Counted from the stretch's first letter, positions 18,001 through 26,179 are shown. The stretch is 64,000 nucleotides of DNA from Halomonas shengliensis (GCF_900104135.1 NZ_FNIV01000003.1:124001-188000), one strand, 5' to 3'. A program made the numbers and translations. The notes: generated from the sequence alone by a model not told the origin.

Positions 18001-18809
18001 GCCGCCTGCTGCCGGTGATCGCCGGCATGCTCCAGCTCCTCGAGGGGCAGCAGCAGCAGCTGCTGCAGGAGGGACGCAACCTCTCCGACGACCTCGACAA
18101 GTTCTTCACCGTGTTCAGCGACCTCAACCGGCGCATCAGCGCCCAGAGCCGGCGCCTCTCCGAGGAGGTGGCCGACGACCTGGCGCTCGAGGGCATCGGC
18201 CGCGCCGAGGTGAGGATCCAGTCCACCATCGACGAGCTGGGCTTCTGGGAGCCGCTCAAGCGCTTCTCCCGCCGCTATCGCGAGTGGCGCGACTCCGGCC
18301 AGCCGCTGCCCGGCGACGACTACCTCGACGCCCTGGCAGACGTGGTGGAGCTGTTGCGCAGCGACCAGCAGTACAGCTTCGAGAGCCTGCTGCGCCTGGA
18401 GCTGCACCTCAACGAGGGCGGCACCGACCTGGTGATCCGCAGCGACCGCCAGTTGCTGGAATCCTCCAGCCACGGCATGGCCTACCTGATCCTGTGCAAG
18501 TTCCTGCTCGCCTTCACCCGGCTGCTGCGTGGCCAGGCCGGGATCACCATCCACTGGCCCATCGACGAGATCGGCACCCTGGCCTACCACAACGTCGAGA
18601 AGCTGTTCGACGCCTGCGACAACAACCGCATCCATATCGTCGGCGCCTTCCCCAACCCGGAGTCGGACGTGCTGCTGCTGTTCCACCACCGCTATCTGAT
18701 CGACCGAGACGAGGCCGCCCCGGCCAAGCGGCGCCTCAAGCGCATCGAGCCGCGCCTGTCGCGCCTGGCCCAGCGCCTGCAGGCCCGCGCCGAGGAGGCG
18801 GCGTCATGA
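15096..18809 (+). CDS. SMC/MukB-like ATPase (DUF3584-like, Wadjet JetC-like)
   Basis: 1237 residues. The N-terminal ATPase half has Walker A GTNASGKT (38-45). Two long coiled-coil arms (about 260-545 and 620-1020) flank a short non-coil hinge-like segment (about 550-615, HHRPGWEQRLGKVIAPELL). The C-terminal half carries SSSHGMAY (from 1123) in the place of the ABC signature and Walker B ITIHWPIDE with Asp1157-Glu1158. This is SMC/MukB architecture; length and DEIG context fit the DUF3584 family. It should be the motor of a loop-extruding complex with the next genes. ATG 15120 (MGQLLRIVMIHG, AGGGA upstream) is an equally plausible start. Residues about 166-176 contain a TQTG tandem repeat. Overlaps the next gene as ATGA. 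Confidence 0.85.
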   Translation: MPNDQGRDMGQLLRIVMIHGHLEGVVELSVEGHTNICGTNASGKTTLQRLVPVFYGELPNRVVPRTRLKFDAFYLPHRNSYLVYEYRREEGDVCQAVLTRRGEGGVEYRFVGDAYRPEDYLVESEAGVVALDYAQWANGLRRRGVSVSPKLGATSEYRAVVQNDFTQTGTQTGTQPRGSRKEALRLRQVAARFSLVRPGQRIRHMEKLVSAVHAKEGKMDTLKTMLAAIFEEDGVELPVTRIRNTKAREWIARMRQSMRLAPLQRSLAELERLDGEIGELEATLWQLGPQLTADRHRAEREQADHDAEIQRRQRYVQALEAAYQEKRDALNERASRLDSELAQTRADLDDLQHRYEAFEAADMPALEQDLQALPQWREQQQQLRDHLEQLQQVVKESKARLEARLVELGDLLEARRDELQARIDALGEEREACREAQREAESRLEADHQARRQALDDDYRTRLEAVTTRLAELRARLEHHAQSPEEVREAEQAQARVDQAQSEQGAAAAALEQLRGELDARKEEREAAEDELQTVRTQRGRADARLEALEAQRDPAQGSLRHFLRHHRPGWEQRLGKVIAPELLARRDLAPQLNDAASDDLYGLALDLAAIAPPDHAREEADLLAEIAAAEAALEAAREEERAAEKALRGRHQKVQEADARLDEARRTRRRAAEEVDYALQARSQCQQRHAEARQARQAACRQALAEQEAAREALQEEQRRALEALADGHHAQRLELAADHQGKVETLEQRIAQHRRQLAEHKEEHRRQRDELTAAFDRELAEQGVDPATVRETRSRLEALGKRLRETEARREELDAYTRFMRVEWGERKPRLVAREAELSRERDALEREREQRRADFQAARGEHQAALAELKARRDAARALVETLAPLLDTLEGLALAPAPEASGEAPGDVEERIERLRQALADHARELEALRRGCERLEAELIKGASADFEATLAAERARLEGESPRRLLPVIAGMLQLLEGQQQQLLQEGRNLSDDLDKFFTVFSDLNRRISAQSRRLSEEVADDLALEGIGRAEVRIQSTIDELGFWEPLKRFSRRYREWRDSGQPLPGDDYLDALADVVELLRSDQQYSFESLLRLELHLNEGGTDLVIRSDRQLLESSSHGMAYLILCKFLLAFTRLLRGQAGITIHWPIDEIGTLAYHNVEKLFDACDNNRIHIVGAFPNPESDVLLLFHHRYLIDRDEAAPAKRRLKRIEPRLSRLAQRLQARAEEAAS

Positions 18810-19462
18810 GTGAGCCCACGATGACGACGCCCTCCATGGTGGCCTTCGGTCCCCTGCTGGAGCGGCTGCTGGCCGGCGAGTTCATCTGCGCGGTGAGCGA
18901 CGAGGGCGCCTTCCGCCGCCTGCAGGACGAGGAGGTCCGGGAACGGCTCGACGCCTACCTGCGCCCGCTCAACCGGCGGCTGGCTACCAACGATGAGGGC
19001 ACGGTCTACTTCCTGGCCTGGCACACCTTGGACGAGGCCGCCCGGGAGCAGCTCTCCCGCCAGCTGGGCGAGACCGTTGCGAGCCTGTTGCCGCTGCTGG
19101 AGTGGTTGCAGCTGGTGCAGGAGGCGCTCGGGCGCGACGGGCCGCCGGCCCCCGGCGACGTGCTCAAGCCTGCCGACTTCAGCTCGCGCTGCGAGGATCA
19201 CCTGGGGCTGCGCGAGCGCCTCGAGCGCCTGGCCACCGACCCTTTCTTCGGTTCCCAGAGCGACCAGCTCGACGCCCAGCTCAAGCAGGTCTTCAAGCGG
19301 CTCAAGGAGCACGGCTACCTGCTCCAGCCCCACGCCGACCGCCAGTACTACCTGGTCACCGCCAAGATCGACTACCTCCTCGACCTGGTGCGTTTCATCC
19401 GCGACGAGGAGAACCTGCCCGTGGACGACCAGGCGCCGAGCGCCCAGGAGCGCCTGCTGTGA
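18806..19462 (+). CDS. MukE/JetB-like SMC accessory subunit
   Basis: 218 residues, soluble and mainly helical. The C-terminal half (about 125-205) includes SQSDQLDAQLKQVFKRLKEHGYLLQPHADRQYYLV-type text, typical of a winged-helix subunit of MukE/DUF4194-like proteins, with KIDYLLDLVRFIRDEEN at the end. I base the assignment on size, fold impression and position between an SMC ATPase and a kleisin-sized gene, not on a strong motif. It overlaps both neighbours by 4 bp (ATGA before, GTGA after), which implies coupled translation of a stoichiometric complex. Confidence 0.65.
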   Translation: MSEPTMTTPSMVAFGPLLERLLAGEFICAVSDEGAFRRLQDEEVRERLDAYLRPLNRRLATNDEGTVYFLAWHTLDEAAREQLSRQLGETVASLLPLLEWLQLVQEALGRDGPPAPGDVLKPADFSSRCEDHLGLRERLERLATDPFFGSQSDQLDAQLKQVFKRLKEHGYLLQPHADRQYYLVTAKIDYLLDLVRFIRDEENLPVDDQAPSAQERLL

Positions 19463-20694
19463 GCCAGGCGCCGGCCCATGCCCTGGAGAGTCGCCTGATC
19501 GCCACCGGCGTCGAGCGCCTGGCGCTGCTCGGCAAGCACGCCGAGGCGCTGATGGCCGGCTATGCCCGGAACGAGGTGCCCCTGGAGGGGCTCACCACCA
19601 CCGCCCTCAACCGGTTGCTGGCGGCGCGCATCCTGTGGCGGCCGGACGAGCAGGGCGGGGTCAAGCTCGCCCCCAAGGTGCGCGAGCTGATCGCCGAGAT
19701 GCTCGCCGACGAGAGCCGCCGCCACGTCAACGCCGACGTCGCCGAGACCCTGGAGCTGTTGCGCGGCCTGGTGCAGAGCTACCGCGAGGCGCGCGACGCG
19801 GGGGAGTACTGGCGCCAGGAGCAGCAGCTGCTGCGCCTGCGCCAGGAGGTGGATGACCTCAACGGCCGCTTCGCCGACGCCATCGACAGCCTGTGGCGGC
19901 GCCTCAACGGCGACTTCGGCTTCGTCAGCCGTCTGGCCGACAAGATCCGCGAGAACGAGCGCGCCCAGAAGCAGATCGTGCGCCTGCTCGACGGCCTGGC
20001 GCTGATCGACTTCGACGAGCTGATCACCCTGGTGGGCAGCGACGGGGCCCTGCGCAAGCTGCTGGTCAGCGGCCTGCAGCAGCAGCTCACCCAGCACTAC
20101 ACCAGCCTGCGCGAGGTGCAGCGGCGCCTAGTGGAGCTGATGGCGCGCTTCCGCCAGCAGCAGTCGCGTAGCCGCCTGGTGGCCGGCATGGCCGGCTTCC
20201 TGCGCGAGCACCCGGGCTTCGTGCCCGGCAACTACGCCCGGCGCAGCGAGGTGCCGGGGCTGGTCAACCGCGCCGCCCCGCTGGTCGCCGCCGGCGCCGC
20301 CGCCCTGGACCACCACCCCGACGGCCGCGTGCTCGGCGAGCTGCTCAAGCACCTGCCGCCCCCCGTCCATCGCCCGGAGCCGGTGAGCGCCGCCGGCGTC
20401 GCCGCGCCCCAGGAGGACGCGCTGGTGGCCGCGCGCCAGCAGGCCCTCAAGGAGGACGTGGAGCGCTTCTACCTGGCCGTGGTGGATGGCGGCGAGCCGC
20501 TCAGCGCCCTCGAGTTCCTGGCCCAGGGCGCGTTCGCCTGGGGCGAGGAGATCTGGCTCTTCCAGGTGATCGCCGAGTTCCAGGGCCTGCCCCGCAGCGA
20601 GCAGCGTGCCTTTCGCCTGCGGCCGCAGGAGAGCCAGGCCGGCCGCTACAATGATGTGCGGCTGATCCACGACGTCGTCCTTGAGCTCGCCTGA
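19459..20694 (+). CDS. Kleisin-like SMC subunit (MukF/JetA-like)
   Basis: 411 residues, GTG start overlapping the preceding stop (GTGA). The N-terminal part (about 1-90) looks like a winged helix (LTTTALNRLLAARILWRPDEQGG). A long helical and coiled region (about 90-230) contains QEVDDLNGRFADAIDSLWRRLNGDFGFVSRLADKIRENERAQKQ. A Pro/Ala-rich linker lies near 300-320, and a second globular, possibly winged-helix, part forms the C-terminus. This is the expected plan of a kleisin bridging SMC heads. JetA of classic Wadjet (DUF3375) is usually longer, near 480 residues. Product assignment rests on architecture and operon context. Confidence 0.65.
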   Translation: MSQAPAHALESRLIATGVERLALLGKHAEALMAGYARNEVPLEGLTTTALNRLLAARILWRPDEQGGVKLAPKVRELIAEMLADESRRHVNADVAETLELLRGLVQSYREARDAGEYWRQEQQLLRLRQEVDDLNGRFADAIDSLWRRLNGDFGFVSRLADKIRENERAQKQIVRLLDGLALIDFDELITLVGSDGALRKLLVSGLQQQLTQHYTSLREVQRRLVELMARFRQQQSRSRLVAGMAGFLREHPGFVPGNYARRSEVPGLVNRAAPLVAAGAAALDHHPDGRVLGELLKHLPPPVHRPEPVSAAGVAAPQEDALVAARQQALKEDVERFYLAVVDGGEPLSALEFLAQGAFAWGEEIWLFQVIAEFQGLPRSEQRAFRLRPQESQAGRYNDVRLIHDVVLELA

Positions 20695-20700
20695 GGTCCC

Positions 20701-21591
20701 ATGCCGCTATCGTCCCGCGCCCGCCGCCTGCTTCGCGATACCGACCTGGCGCTTCGCAGCACCTCCCGGGTGGAGAAGCCCCGCGGCAAGGCCGTGGAAG
20801 AGGTGGTTGCCTGGTGCCAGGCGCAGGATATCGAGCTCGGCTCGCGGCTCAGCCATGGCCGCCTGGTGCTGGACCGTGACTTGCTGGCCCACATCGACGA
20901 GGCCCTGGCCGCCCTGGGTGAGCCCGCCATCGCCGCCGAGCTCGGCGGCCTGACCAGCGTCGAGCAGGCTGCCCTCGGCAACCGCGAGGCGAAGGGCGTA
21001 CGGTCGGCGCCCCGCGAGCGGCGAGTGCTGGCCAGCCTGCCGGCGGTAAACCGTCCCGGGGTCGCTTGCCGGGGGCGTGACCACCTCGACCTCGACTGGC
21101 ATGAGCTTGACCTCGCCGCCTTCGATGTCCTGGTACAGGTCGAGAACCTCGACAGCTTCTACGCGCTGCAAGGCGAGCCGCCGGCGCTGTCGCCCTGGCC
21201 GCGCCCGCTGGTGCTCTACCGTGGCGATCGCCACTACGGCGGCGGCTTCGCCGACCTCGCCAGGGCCTGGTCGGCAAGCCACCGGCCCCATCTCTACCTG
21301 GGCGACTTCGATGCCAAGGGGGTGAGCATCGCGCTCGCCGGCGCTGCCAGCCACCTGCTGCTGCCGCCACTGGCGGTGGTGGCGGCGCGTGCCAACCCGC
21401 AGCAGCTGCCTGCCGAGCAGCAGGCCTACCAGGCGGCGCTGCGCGACCATGCCGCCACGCTGCCCGCCGGGCACCCCCTGGCCGGCTATCTCGCGCTGCT
21501 GCTCGGCGAGCAGCGCGGCCTGCTGCAGCAGTGGTTCGGCAGCGGCGACGACTGGGTCGTGGTGCCGCTGCATGCTCGCACTAATTCCTGA
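20701..21591 (+). CDS. TOPRIM-domain nuclease-like protein (JetD/MksG-like)
   Basis: 296 residues. The N-terminal half (about 1-125) is helical and basic. The C-terminal half has the TOPRIM acidic pattern: VQVENLDSFYAL with Glu148, and LYLGDFDAKG with Asp202 and Asp204, the E...DxD arrangement used for metal-dependent DNA cleavage. In Wadjet, JetD carries the same kind of TOPRIM domain and cuts plasmid DNA after loop extrusion. Six bases separate it from the kleisin gene, and its stop codon shares its last base with the rmuC start (TGATG). The protein is shorter than classic JetD (about 350-400 residues). Confidence 0.75.
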   Translation: MPLSSRARRLLRDTDLALRSTSRVEKPRGKAVEEVVAWCQAQDIELGSRLSHGRLVLDRDLLAHIDEALAALGEPAIAAELGGLTSVEQAALGNREAKGVRSAPRERRVLASLPAVNRPGVACRGRDHLDLDWHELDLAAFDVLVQVENLDSFYALQGEPPALSPWPRPLVLYRGDRHYGGGFADLARAWSASHRPHLYLGDFDAKGVSIALAGAASHLLLPPLAVVAARANPQQLPAEQQAYQAALRDHAATLPAGHPLAGYLALLLGEQRGLLQQWFGSGDDWVVVPLHARTNS

Positions 21592-23045
21592 TGCCCCAAC
21601 CGGACGACGCCACCGTGGAACTCCTGCAGACGCTCGATACGACCCACCTGATCCTGGGCCTGGCCACCTTCGCCGCCGGCCTGGCGATCGCCTTCGCCCT
21701 CCAGCAGCGCCGCATCGCTGCCACGCGCCGTGAGCGGGACGACCTGCGTGGCGAGCTGCATGCCCAGCAGCTGGAGGCGCGCGAGCAGGTGGTGGCCCTG
21801 CAGGTGGCCGAGGGCGAGGTGGAGACCCAGCGCGAGGCGAACCGCGAGCAGCAGGGCGAGGTGCAGCGCCTGCGCGAGGCCTACTATGCGCTGCGTCAGG
21901 CCCACGGCGAGCTGACCACCCGCCTGGAGGATAAGGAGGCGCACTTCGCCCGCCAGCTAGAGTGGATGGAGGAGAGCAAGGGCCAGCTCAAGGTGGAGTT
22001 CGAGAACCTGGCCAACGAGCTGCTGGAGCAGAAGGGCAAGGCCTTCTCGTCGCTCTCCGAGCGCAACCTGCAGGGCCTGCTCAGGCCCTTCCAGGAGGAG
22101 ATCAAGGGTTTCCGCGAGAAGGTCGAGACCCTGCACCACCAGGAGACCGCCCAGCGTGCCAGCCTGACCACCGAGCTCAGGCACCTGCAGCAGCTCAATC
22201 GCGACATCACCGACCAGGCCGCCCGGCTCACCGAGGCGCTCAAGGGGCAGAAGAAGGTGCAGGGCAACTGGGGCGAGCTGATGCTGGAGAACGTGCTGGA
22301 CAGCGCCGGCCTGCGCCCCGGTGAGGACTACCAGCGCGAGAAGAGCTTCACCACCGAGGCCGGCAAGCGCCGTCCCGATGCGCTGGTCTATCTGCCCGAG
22401 GGGCGCCACCTGGTGATCGACGCCAAGACCTCGCTTGCCGCCTACCTGGAATACGTCAACGCCGAGGACGAGGCGACCCGCCGGCGGGCGCTGGCCGATC
22501 ACGCCCGGGCGGTGGGTGAGCGCATCGAGGAGCTGGCCGACAAGCACTACTACGACCTGCCGGGGCTCAACTCGCCGGAGGTGGTGATCATGTTCATCCC
22601 GGTGGAGTCCGCCTATATCGAGGCGTTGCGCCACGACGCCATCCTCTATCAGCGCGCCGTCGAGCGCAACGTGCTGGTGGCCACCCCGACCACGCTGCTC
22701 ACCAGCCTGAATATCGTCGGCCAGCTGTGGCGCTTCGAGAACCAGAGCCGCCACAGCGCCGAGCTGGCGCGCAAGGCCGAGCGCTTCCACAGCAAGCTCG
22801 CCACCTTCTTGGACAGCATGCAGGACGTGGGGCGCAAGCTCGACGGCGCGCGGGAGAGCTACGACCGGGCGCTGGGCCAGCTGGTCAACGGCCGCGGCAA
22901 CCTGGTCAAGCAGGCCAGCGAGTTCCGCGAGCTCGGCGTGGCGGTGAAGAAGGAACTGCCCGCCGAGGTGTTGGAGCGCGCCCGGCTCGAGGTGGGAACC
23001 GCCACGCCGGGTGATGAGCGGAGCGATGATCGGCAACAAGGCTGA
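21591..23045 (+). CDS. rmuC: DNA recombination protein RmuC
   Basis: 484 residues. One membrane helix near the N-terminus (about 19-38) is followed by a coiled coil (about 40-200). The conserved RmuC core follows, with GNWGELMLENVLDSAGL, RRPDALVYLPEGRHLVIDAKTSLAAYLEY (restriction-endonuclease-like D...DAK motif) and PGLNSPEVVIMFIPVESAY. RmuC proteins are predicted nucleases that limit inversions and rearrangements at short inverted repeats. Start ATG 21591 overlaps the stop codon of the TOPRIM gene. rmuC is common in gammaproteobacteria on its own; here it appears to be the last gene of the SMC operon. Confidence 0.92.
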   Translation: MPQPDDATVELLQTLDTTHLILGLATFAAGLAIAFALQQRRIAATRRERDDLRGELHAQQLEAREQVVALQVAEGEVETQREANREQQGEVQRLREAYYALRQAHGELTTRLEDKEAHFARQLEWMEESKGQLKVEFENLANELLEQKGKAFSSLSERNLQGLLRPFQEEIKGFREKVETLHHQETAQRASLTTELRHLQQLNRDITDQAARLTEALKGQKKVQGNWGELMLENVLDSAGLRPGEDYQREKSFTTEAGKRRPDALVYLPEGRHLVIDAKTSLAAYLEYVNAEDEATRRRALADHARAVGERIEELADKHYYDLPGLNSPEVVIMFIPVESAYIEALRHDAILYQRAVERNVLVATPTTLLTSLNIVGQLWRFENQSRHSAELARKAERFHSKLATFLDSMQDVGRKLDGARESYDRALGQLVNGRGNLVKQASEFRELGVAVKKELPAEVLERARLEVGTATPGDERSDDRQQG

Positions 23046-23153
23046 CGCCTCGGCCGGCGTTGGAAAACGGGCGCTTTTCTGGTCAGCTGGGGGTAGCCGG
23101 TGGTTTCCCGGCGTCGCCATGAGCGCTGACAGCCCACAGGACAGGGAGTCGAG

Positions 23154-24368
23154 ATGGCCTTTCGTTTCCAGCGTCGCATCCGCCTGGCGCCCGGGGTGCG
23201 CCTCAACCTCAGCAAGCGCGGCCTCGGCCTCTCGCTGGGCCCGCGCGGTGCCAGCCTTAGCCTGGGGCCGAGCGGCGTGCATGGCCATGCCGGGATTCCC
23301 GGCACCGGCCTTTCCTATCGGCAGAAGCTCTCCGGCGCCGATCGGCAGCGACGTGGTACCCGCGACGCCGCGGCCTCGGCTCTGGCTCAGCGGCTGGCCG
23401 AGGGCGAGAGCCTGGCGCTGACCCTCGAGGTCGAACAGAGCGGCCAGCTCCGCTACTTCCATGCCGACGGCACGCCCCTGTCGGACGCCGAGGCGCGGGC
23501 GGTGCGTCGACATGCCGAGGCGAGCCTGCGCGAGCAGCTCCAGGCCCACTGCGAGCGCCTCAACGCCGATCTCGATCGCCTGGGGCGCCTCCACGAGGAG
23601 ACGCCGGCGCCCGAGGCCTCGGGCTACGCGATGCGCGACTTCGCCGAGCCGCCTCCGCCGCCGTTCGAGCCGCAGCCCCCGGCCTGGTGGCATGCGCTGT
23701 GGCCGCCGGCGAACCGCGCCCGGGAGGCGCAGAACCGCCGGCAGCGCGCCGAGTTCGACGAGCGCTACCGCGCCTGGGAGTGGCGCAAGGCGGAGCACGA
23801 TGCCGCCGAGTTCGCCCGCCATCGCCGCGAGAGCGAGGGCGTCTGGGACGATCCGGAGGCGATGGAGGCGACCCTGCGTGAGCGGCTGGAGGAGATCGAC
23901 TGGCCCCGGGAGACGCTGATCGACTTCGACCTGGGCAGCGATATCTCGACCATCGCCGTGGACATCGACCTGCCCGGCGAGGAGGAGGTGCCCGATCGCT
24001 ATTGGGGTATGCCCCCCAAGCAGCTCAAGCTCTCGCCACGCCGGTTGAGCGATACCCGCCAGCGCAAGCTCTACCGCGACCATGTCCACGGCATCGCCTT
24101 CCGCGTGCTGGGGGCGGTGTTCGCCCGCCTGCCGGGGATCAAGGAGGCGCGGGTCTCCGGCTACCGCCAGGTGGTCGACCCCGCCACCGGCGCCGAGCGC
24201 GACCAGTACCTCTACAGCGTCAAGGTCACCCGCACCCAGTGGCAGGCGATCCGTTTCGACCGCCTCGACCAGGTCGACCCGGTGGCCGCCTTGGAGGCCT
24301 TCACCCTGCGCCGCGACATGACCAAGACCGGCATCTTCCGCGACATCGAGCCGCTGAAGCTGGTGTAG
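23154..24368 (+). CDS. DUF4236 domain protein
   Basis: 404 residues. The N-terminal 55 residues ([23 protein letters not shown]...[15 protein letters not shown], then IPGTGLSYR) match DUF4236, a small domain fused to varied partners. The remainder is charged, with a proline-rich linker (about 163-180, [15 protein letters not shown]), a basic helical part (about 180-250) and a C-terminal region (about 255-400) holding [25 protein letters not shown] and [22 protein letters not shown]. No signal peptide. Function unknown. It follows rmuC by about 108 bp and may be independently transcribed. Confidence 0.75.
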   Translation: MAFRFQRRIRLAPGVRLNLSKRGLGLSLGPRGASLSLGPSGVHGHAGIPGTGLSYRQKLSGADRQRRGTRDAAASALAQRLAEGESLALTLEVEQSGQLRYFHADGTPLSDAEARAVRRHAEASLREQLQAHCERLNADLDRLGRLHEETPAPEASGYAMRDFAEPPPPPFEPQPPAWWHALWPPANRAREAQNRRQRAEFDERYRAWEWRKAEHDAAEFARHRRESEGVWDDPEAMEATLRERLEEIDWPRETLIDFDLGSDISTIAVDIDLPGEEEVPDRYWGMPPKQLKLSPRRLSDTRQRKLYRDHVHGIAFRVLGAVFARLPGIKEARVSGYRQVVDPATGAERDQYLYSVKVTRTQWQAIRFDRLDQVDPVAALEAFTLRRDMTKTGIFRDIEPLKLV

Positions 24369-24474
24369 AGTGCCCGACGAGGTGCTGGATGCCATCGAGT
24401 CGGAAGCTCGGAAAAGACATCCTCCATCATGTGGCGGCTGGCCTGCCGGTCCTCGCCAGATCGAGAAAAGGTAG

Positions 24475-24772
24475 ATGCACCCGGCCCAGCGGAGCCTGGC
24501 CAAAGGGAAGAAGAATGGGCCGGTGAGCGTGCTGGGCGGCACCGGCAAGACGGTGGTGGCCATGCACCAGGCCAAGTGGCTTGCTTGCCGAGAACTTCGC
24601 CGGCAGCGCCCAGCCTGGTGAGCCACTGGCGCCGGTGGTCAATTCCGCCGCCGACGCCGTGACCCGCCGCCAGCGCGAGAACGAGGAGCGCGCGCTGCTC
24701 TACGTCAGCCTTACCCGCGCTCGCAAGCTGGCGTTCGTCTTCGGCTACGGGCAGATGAGCGAGTGGTTTTAA
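24475..24772 (+). pseudogene. Remnant of a UvrD-like helicase (internally deleted)
   Basis: Bases about 24478-24575 encode HPAQRSLAKGKKNGPVSVLGG-TGKTVVAMHQAKWLA. This is the Walker A neighbourhood of a UvrD-family helicase, with the P-loop itself shortened by two residues. In another frame, 24581-24772 encodes the C-terminal motif ERALLYVSLTRARKLAFVFGYG and ends at a natural stop. The several hundred residues between them are missing. The fragment shows that a full helicase gene once stood here and collapsed by deletion and frameshift. Confidence 0.7.
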
Positions 24773-24843
24773 GCAGCAGGGCAGGATGGCAGGGCACGGA
24801 GCAAGACGCTTAATGCCTCGCGGTTGCGGGGTGGCAGTGAGGC

Positions 24844-25452
24844 TTATTCTGATTCGGCGGACCGGTCCGGCTCAGCGGACTCCTGGTTGCGAGCCTGCTG
24901 CTTGGCTGCTCGTCCCTCCAGTACTCTTGGAGCGACGAACAGGGCGACCATGCCAAACAGGTCCAGCGCACCGATGAGACCGGCCACGGCAGGGCTGAAT
25001 GGCGCGATGATGGCAGCGGTTACAAAGCCTCCAAGGGCGATTGTCAGTCCGTAACGCTGGCCACGCTTGTCCTTTTCGATGGCACCGTTCAGGCCAGTTT
25101 TCTGCATATCGTGGGTATGCTTCTGATCCTCCACGGCCATCTGCAGGATTGTGCGGCGCGTATGCTCGTCGTATGAGTTGAAGTGGTCGGGGTGAGGCAG
25201 GGAGCCGCTGTACATGGTCGTTTGCTGTTGAATGGCCATGACATGCTGGTGGGGTTCATCCTCAACGAGCATGCCGGCCAAGGCCTCCTGTTGGCCTGGG
25301 GTCAGCTGGCCGCTCTTGAGGCCTTGAAGTAGCGCGTCGGTGTCTATCTCCGGATCAAGGTACTCACCGACGGGATCTTGTTCTGGCGGGTGCTTCTCGC
25401 GTGGCGACGAAGTATCCTCATCGCTGTGCCCCTGTGGCACCTCATCACTCAT
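24844..25452 (-). CDS. DUF2335 membrane protein
   Basis: 202 residues. The acidic N-terminal third precedes the DUF2335 core (YSGSLPHPDHFNSYDEHTRRTILQMAVEDQKHTHDMQ). Two adjacent hydrophobic helices (about 135-175) and a charged tail follow. DUF2335 proteins are small predicted membrane proteins of unknown role, often in variable regions. Second gene of a two-gene operon: its ATG overlaps the upstream small gene's stop as ATGA. It is less GC-rich than the flanking core genes. Confidence 0.75.
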   Translation of the reverse strand: MSDEVPQGHSDEDTSSPREKHPPEQDPVGEYLDPEIDTDALLQGLKSGQLTPGQQEALAGMLVEDEPHQHVMAIQQQTTMYSGSLPHPDHFNSYDEHTRRTILQMAVEDQKHTHDMQKTGLNGAIEKDKRGQRYGLTIALGGFVTAAIIAPFSPAVAGLIGALDLFGMVALFVAPRVLEGRAAKQQARNQESAEPDRSAESE

Positions 25453-25643
25453 GGTTTATGACTCAGCTGTTCATAAGCCTTGATAGATTTGCAAAGCTGA
25501 TTACCCACGTTTTGCCAATACTGCCCCATTCGCTGCTGGGGCGTACCCTTGGGCATATGCTCGAGGTAGTTGCTCGCCGGCCAGATCTCCATGACAGATC
25601 CCGCCGTGCGGATCTTGCGATACGGCCTGGTGCGAACTTTCAT
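25449..25643 (-). CDS. Small hypothetical protein (64 aa) upstream of DUF2335
   Basis: 64 residues, basic at the N-terminus (MKVRTRPYRKIRTAGSVMEI) then WPASNYLEHMPKGTPQQRMGQYWQNVGNQL. ATG 25643 has AGGAG 6 bases upstream, which selects it over longer frames that run into the tRNA. A 4-bp ATGA overlap with the DUF2335 gene indicates a translationally coupled pair. No recognised domain; a DNA- or membrane-associated partner of DUF2335 is only a guess. Confidence 0.65.
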   Translation of the reverse strand: MKVRTRPYRKIRTAGSVMEIWPASNYLEHMPKGTPQQRMGQYWQNVGNQLCKSIKAYEQLSHKP

Positions 25644-25777
25644 AAGGTAACTCCTGAATTCTCGACAATGCTCTCTGAAAGCATATGCACTGCGATGTCG
25701 CGTTTCATTATGCGTTAGGGATGACTCAACCTCCAGCTGGACTCTCATCCGGGTATTGCTGCGCAAGGCCCAAACGA

Positions 25778-25814
25778 AAAACCGCCACCCGGCATGACCC
25801 GTAAGTGGCGGTTT
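25778..25814 (-). terminator. Terminator of tRNA-Pro
   Basis: 10-bp perfect stem 25778-25787/25805-25814. On the minus strand it is followed by a T-run (TTTTTCG), just downstream of the tRNA. Confidence 0.75.
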
Positions 25815-25827
25815 CTCTTGATGTTTC

Positions 25828-25904
25828 TGGTCGGAGCGACAGGATTCGAACCTGCGACCTTTGCAACCCCATTGCAACGCGCTACCAAGCTGCGCCACGC
25901 TCCG
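25828..25904 (-). tRNA. tRNA-Pro(GGG)
   Basis: 77 nt including an encoded CCA. Acceptor arms CGGAGCG/CGCTCCG pair fully and the D arm is GCGC-AGCTTGGTA-GCGC. The anticodon stem is TTGCA/TGCAA with loop ATGGGGT, giving anticodon GGG at loop positions 3-5. The T arm is GCAGG-TTCGAAT-CCTGT. Reads CCC/CCU proline codons. Lies between a DUF2335 locus and core genes. Confidence 0.95.
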
Positions 25905-26179
25905 ACTCTGTTTCCCGGTTCCTGGCCGTTCGGCCTGTGCCCCGAGAACGAGGCGTATACTAGCGCTTTCCTCGGCAAATGAAAAGCCCCTTTAGCACTT
26001 TCTTTTCAATTGCTTGGCCCTTGGGCGCTGTGGCCGGCCAGCGCGATGCACTATGCTATGGCCCAGGCAGTGATGGTGTAGCGCGCAGGGGTTCTGTCGA
26101 AAGCCCAGGCGCCGAGGCGGTGCGTGGCCGCGTGGGGTGCCTCGGCAGAGTCGGCCGCAAGGGCGAGGAGGAAGATGAC

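Noticed and set aside
15096-18809. SbcC/Rad50 identity for the large coiled-coil ATPase
   Set aside because: No SbcD partner, no zinc-hook CxxC in the hinge region; neighbours fit an SMC complex instead.
21957-24626. 889-codon minus-strand frame antisense to rmuC and DUF4236
   Set aside because: Antisense shadow of two well-supported genes; no recognisable domain.
25665-25990. Protein-coding frames across the tRNA-Pro locus
   Set aside because: They translate the tRNA and its terminator; the tRNA folds completely and explains the sequence.
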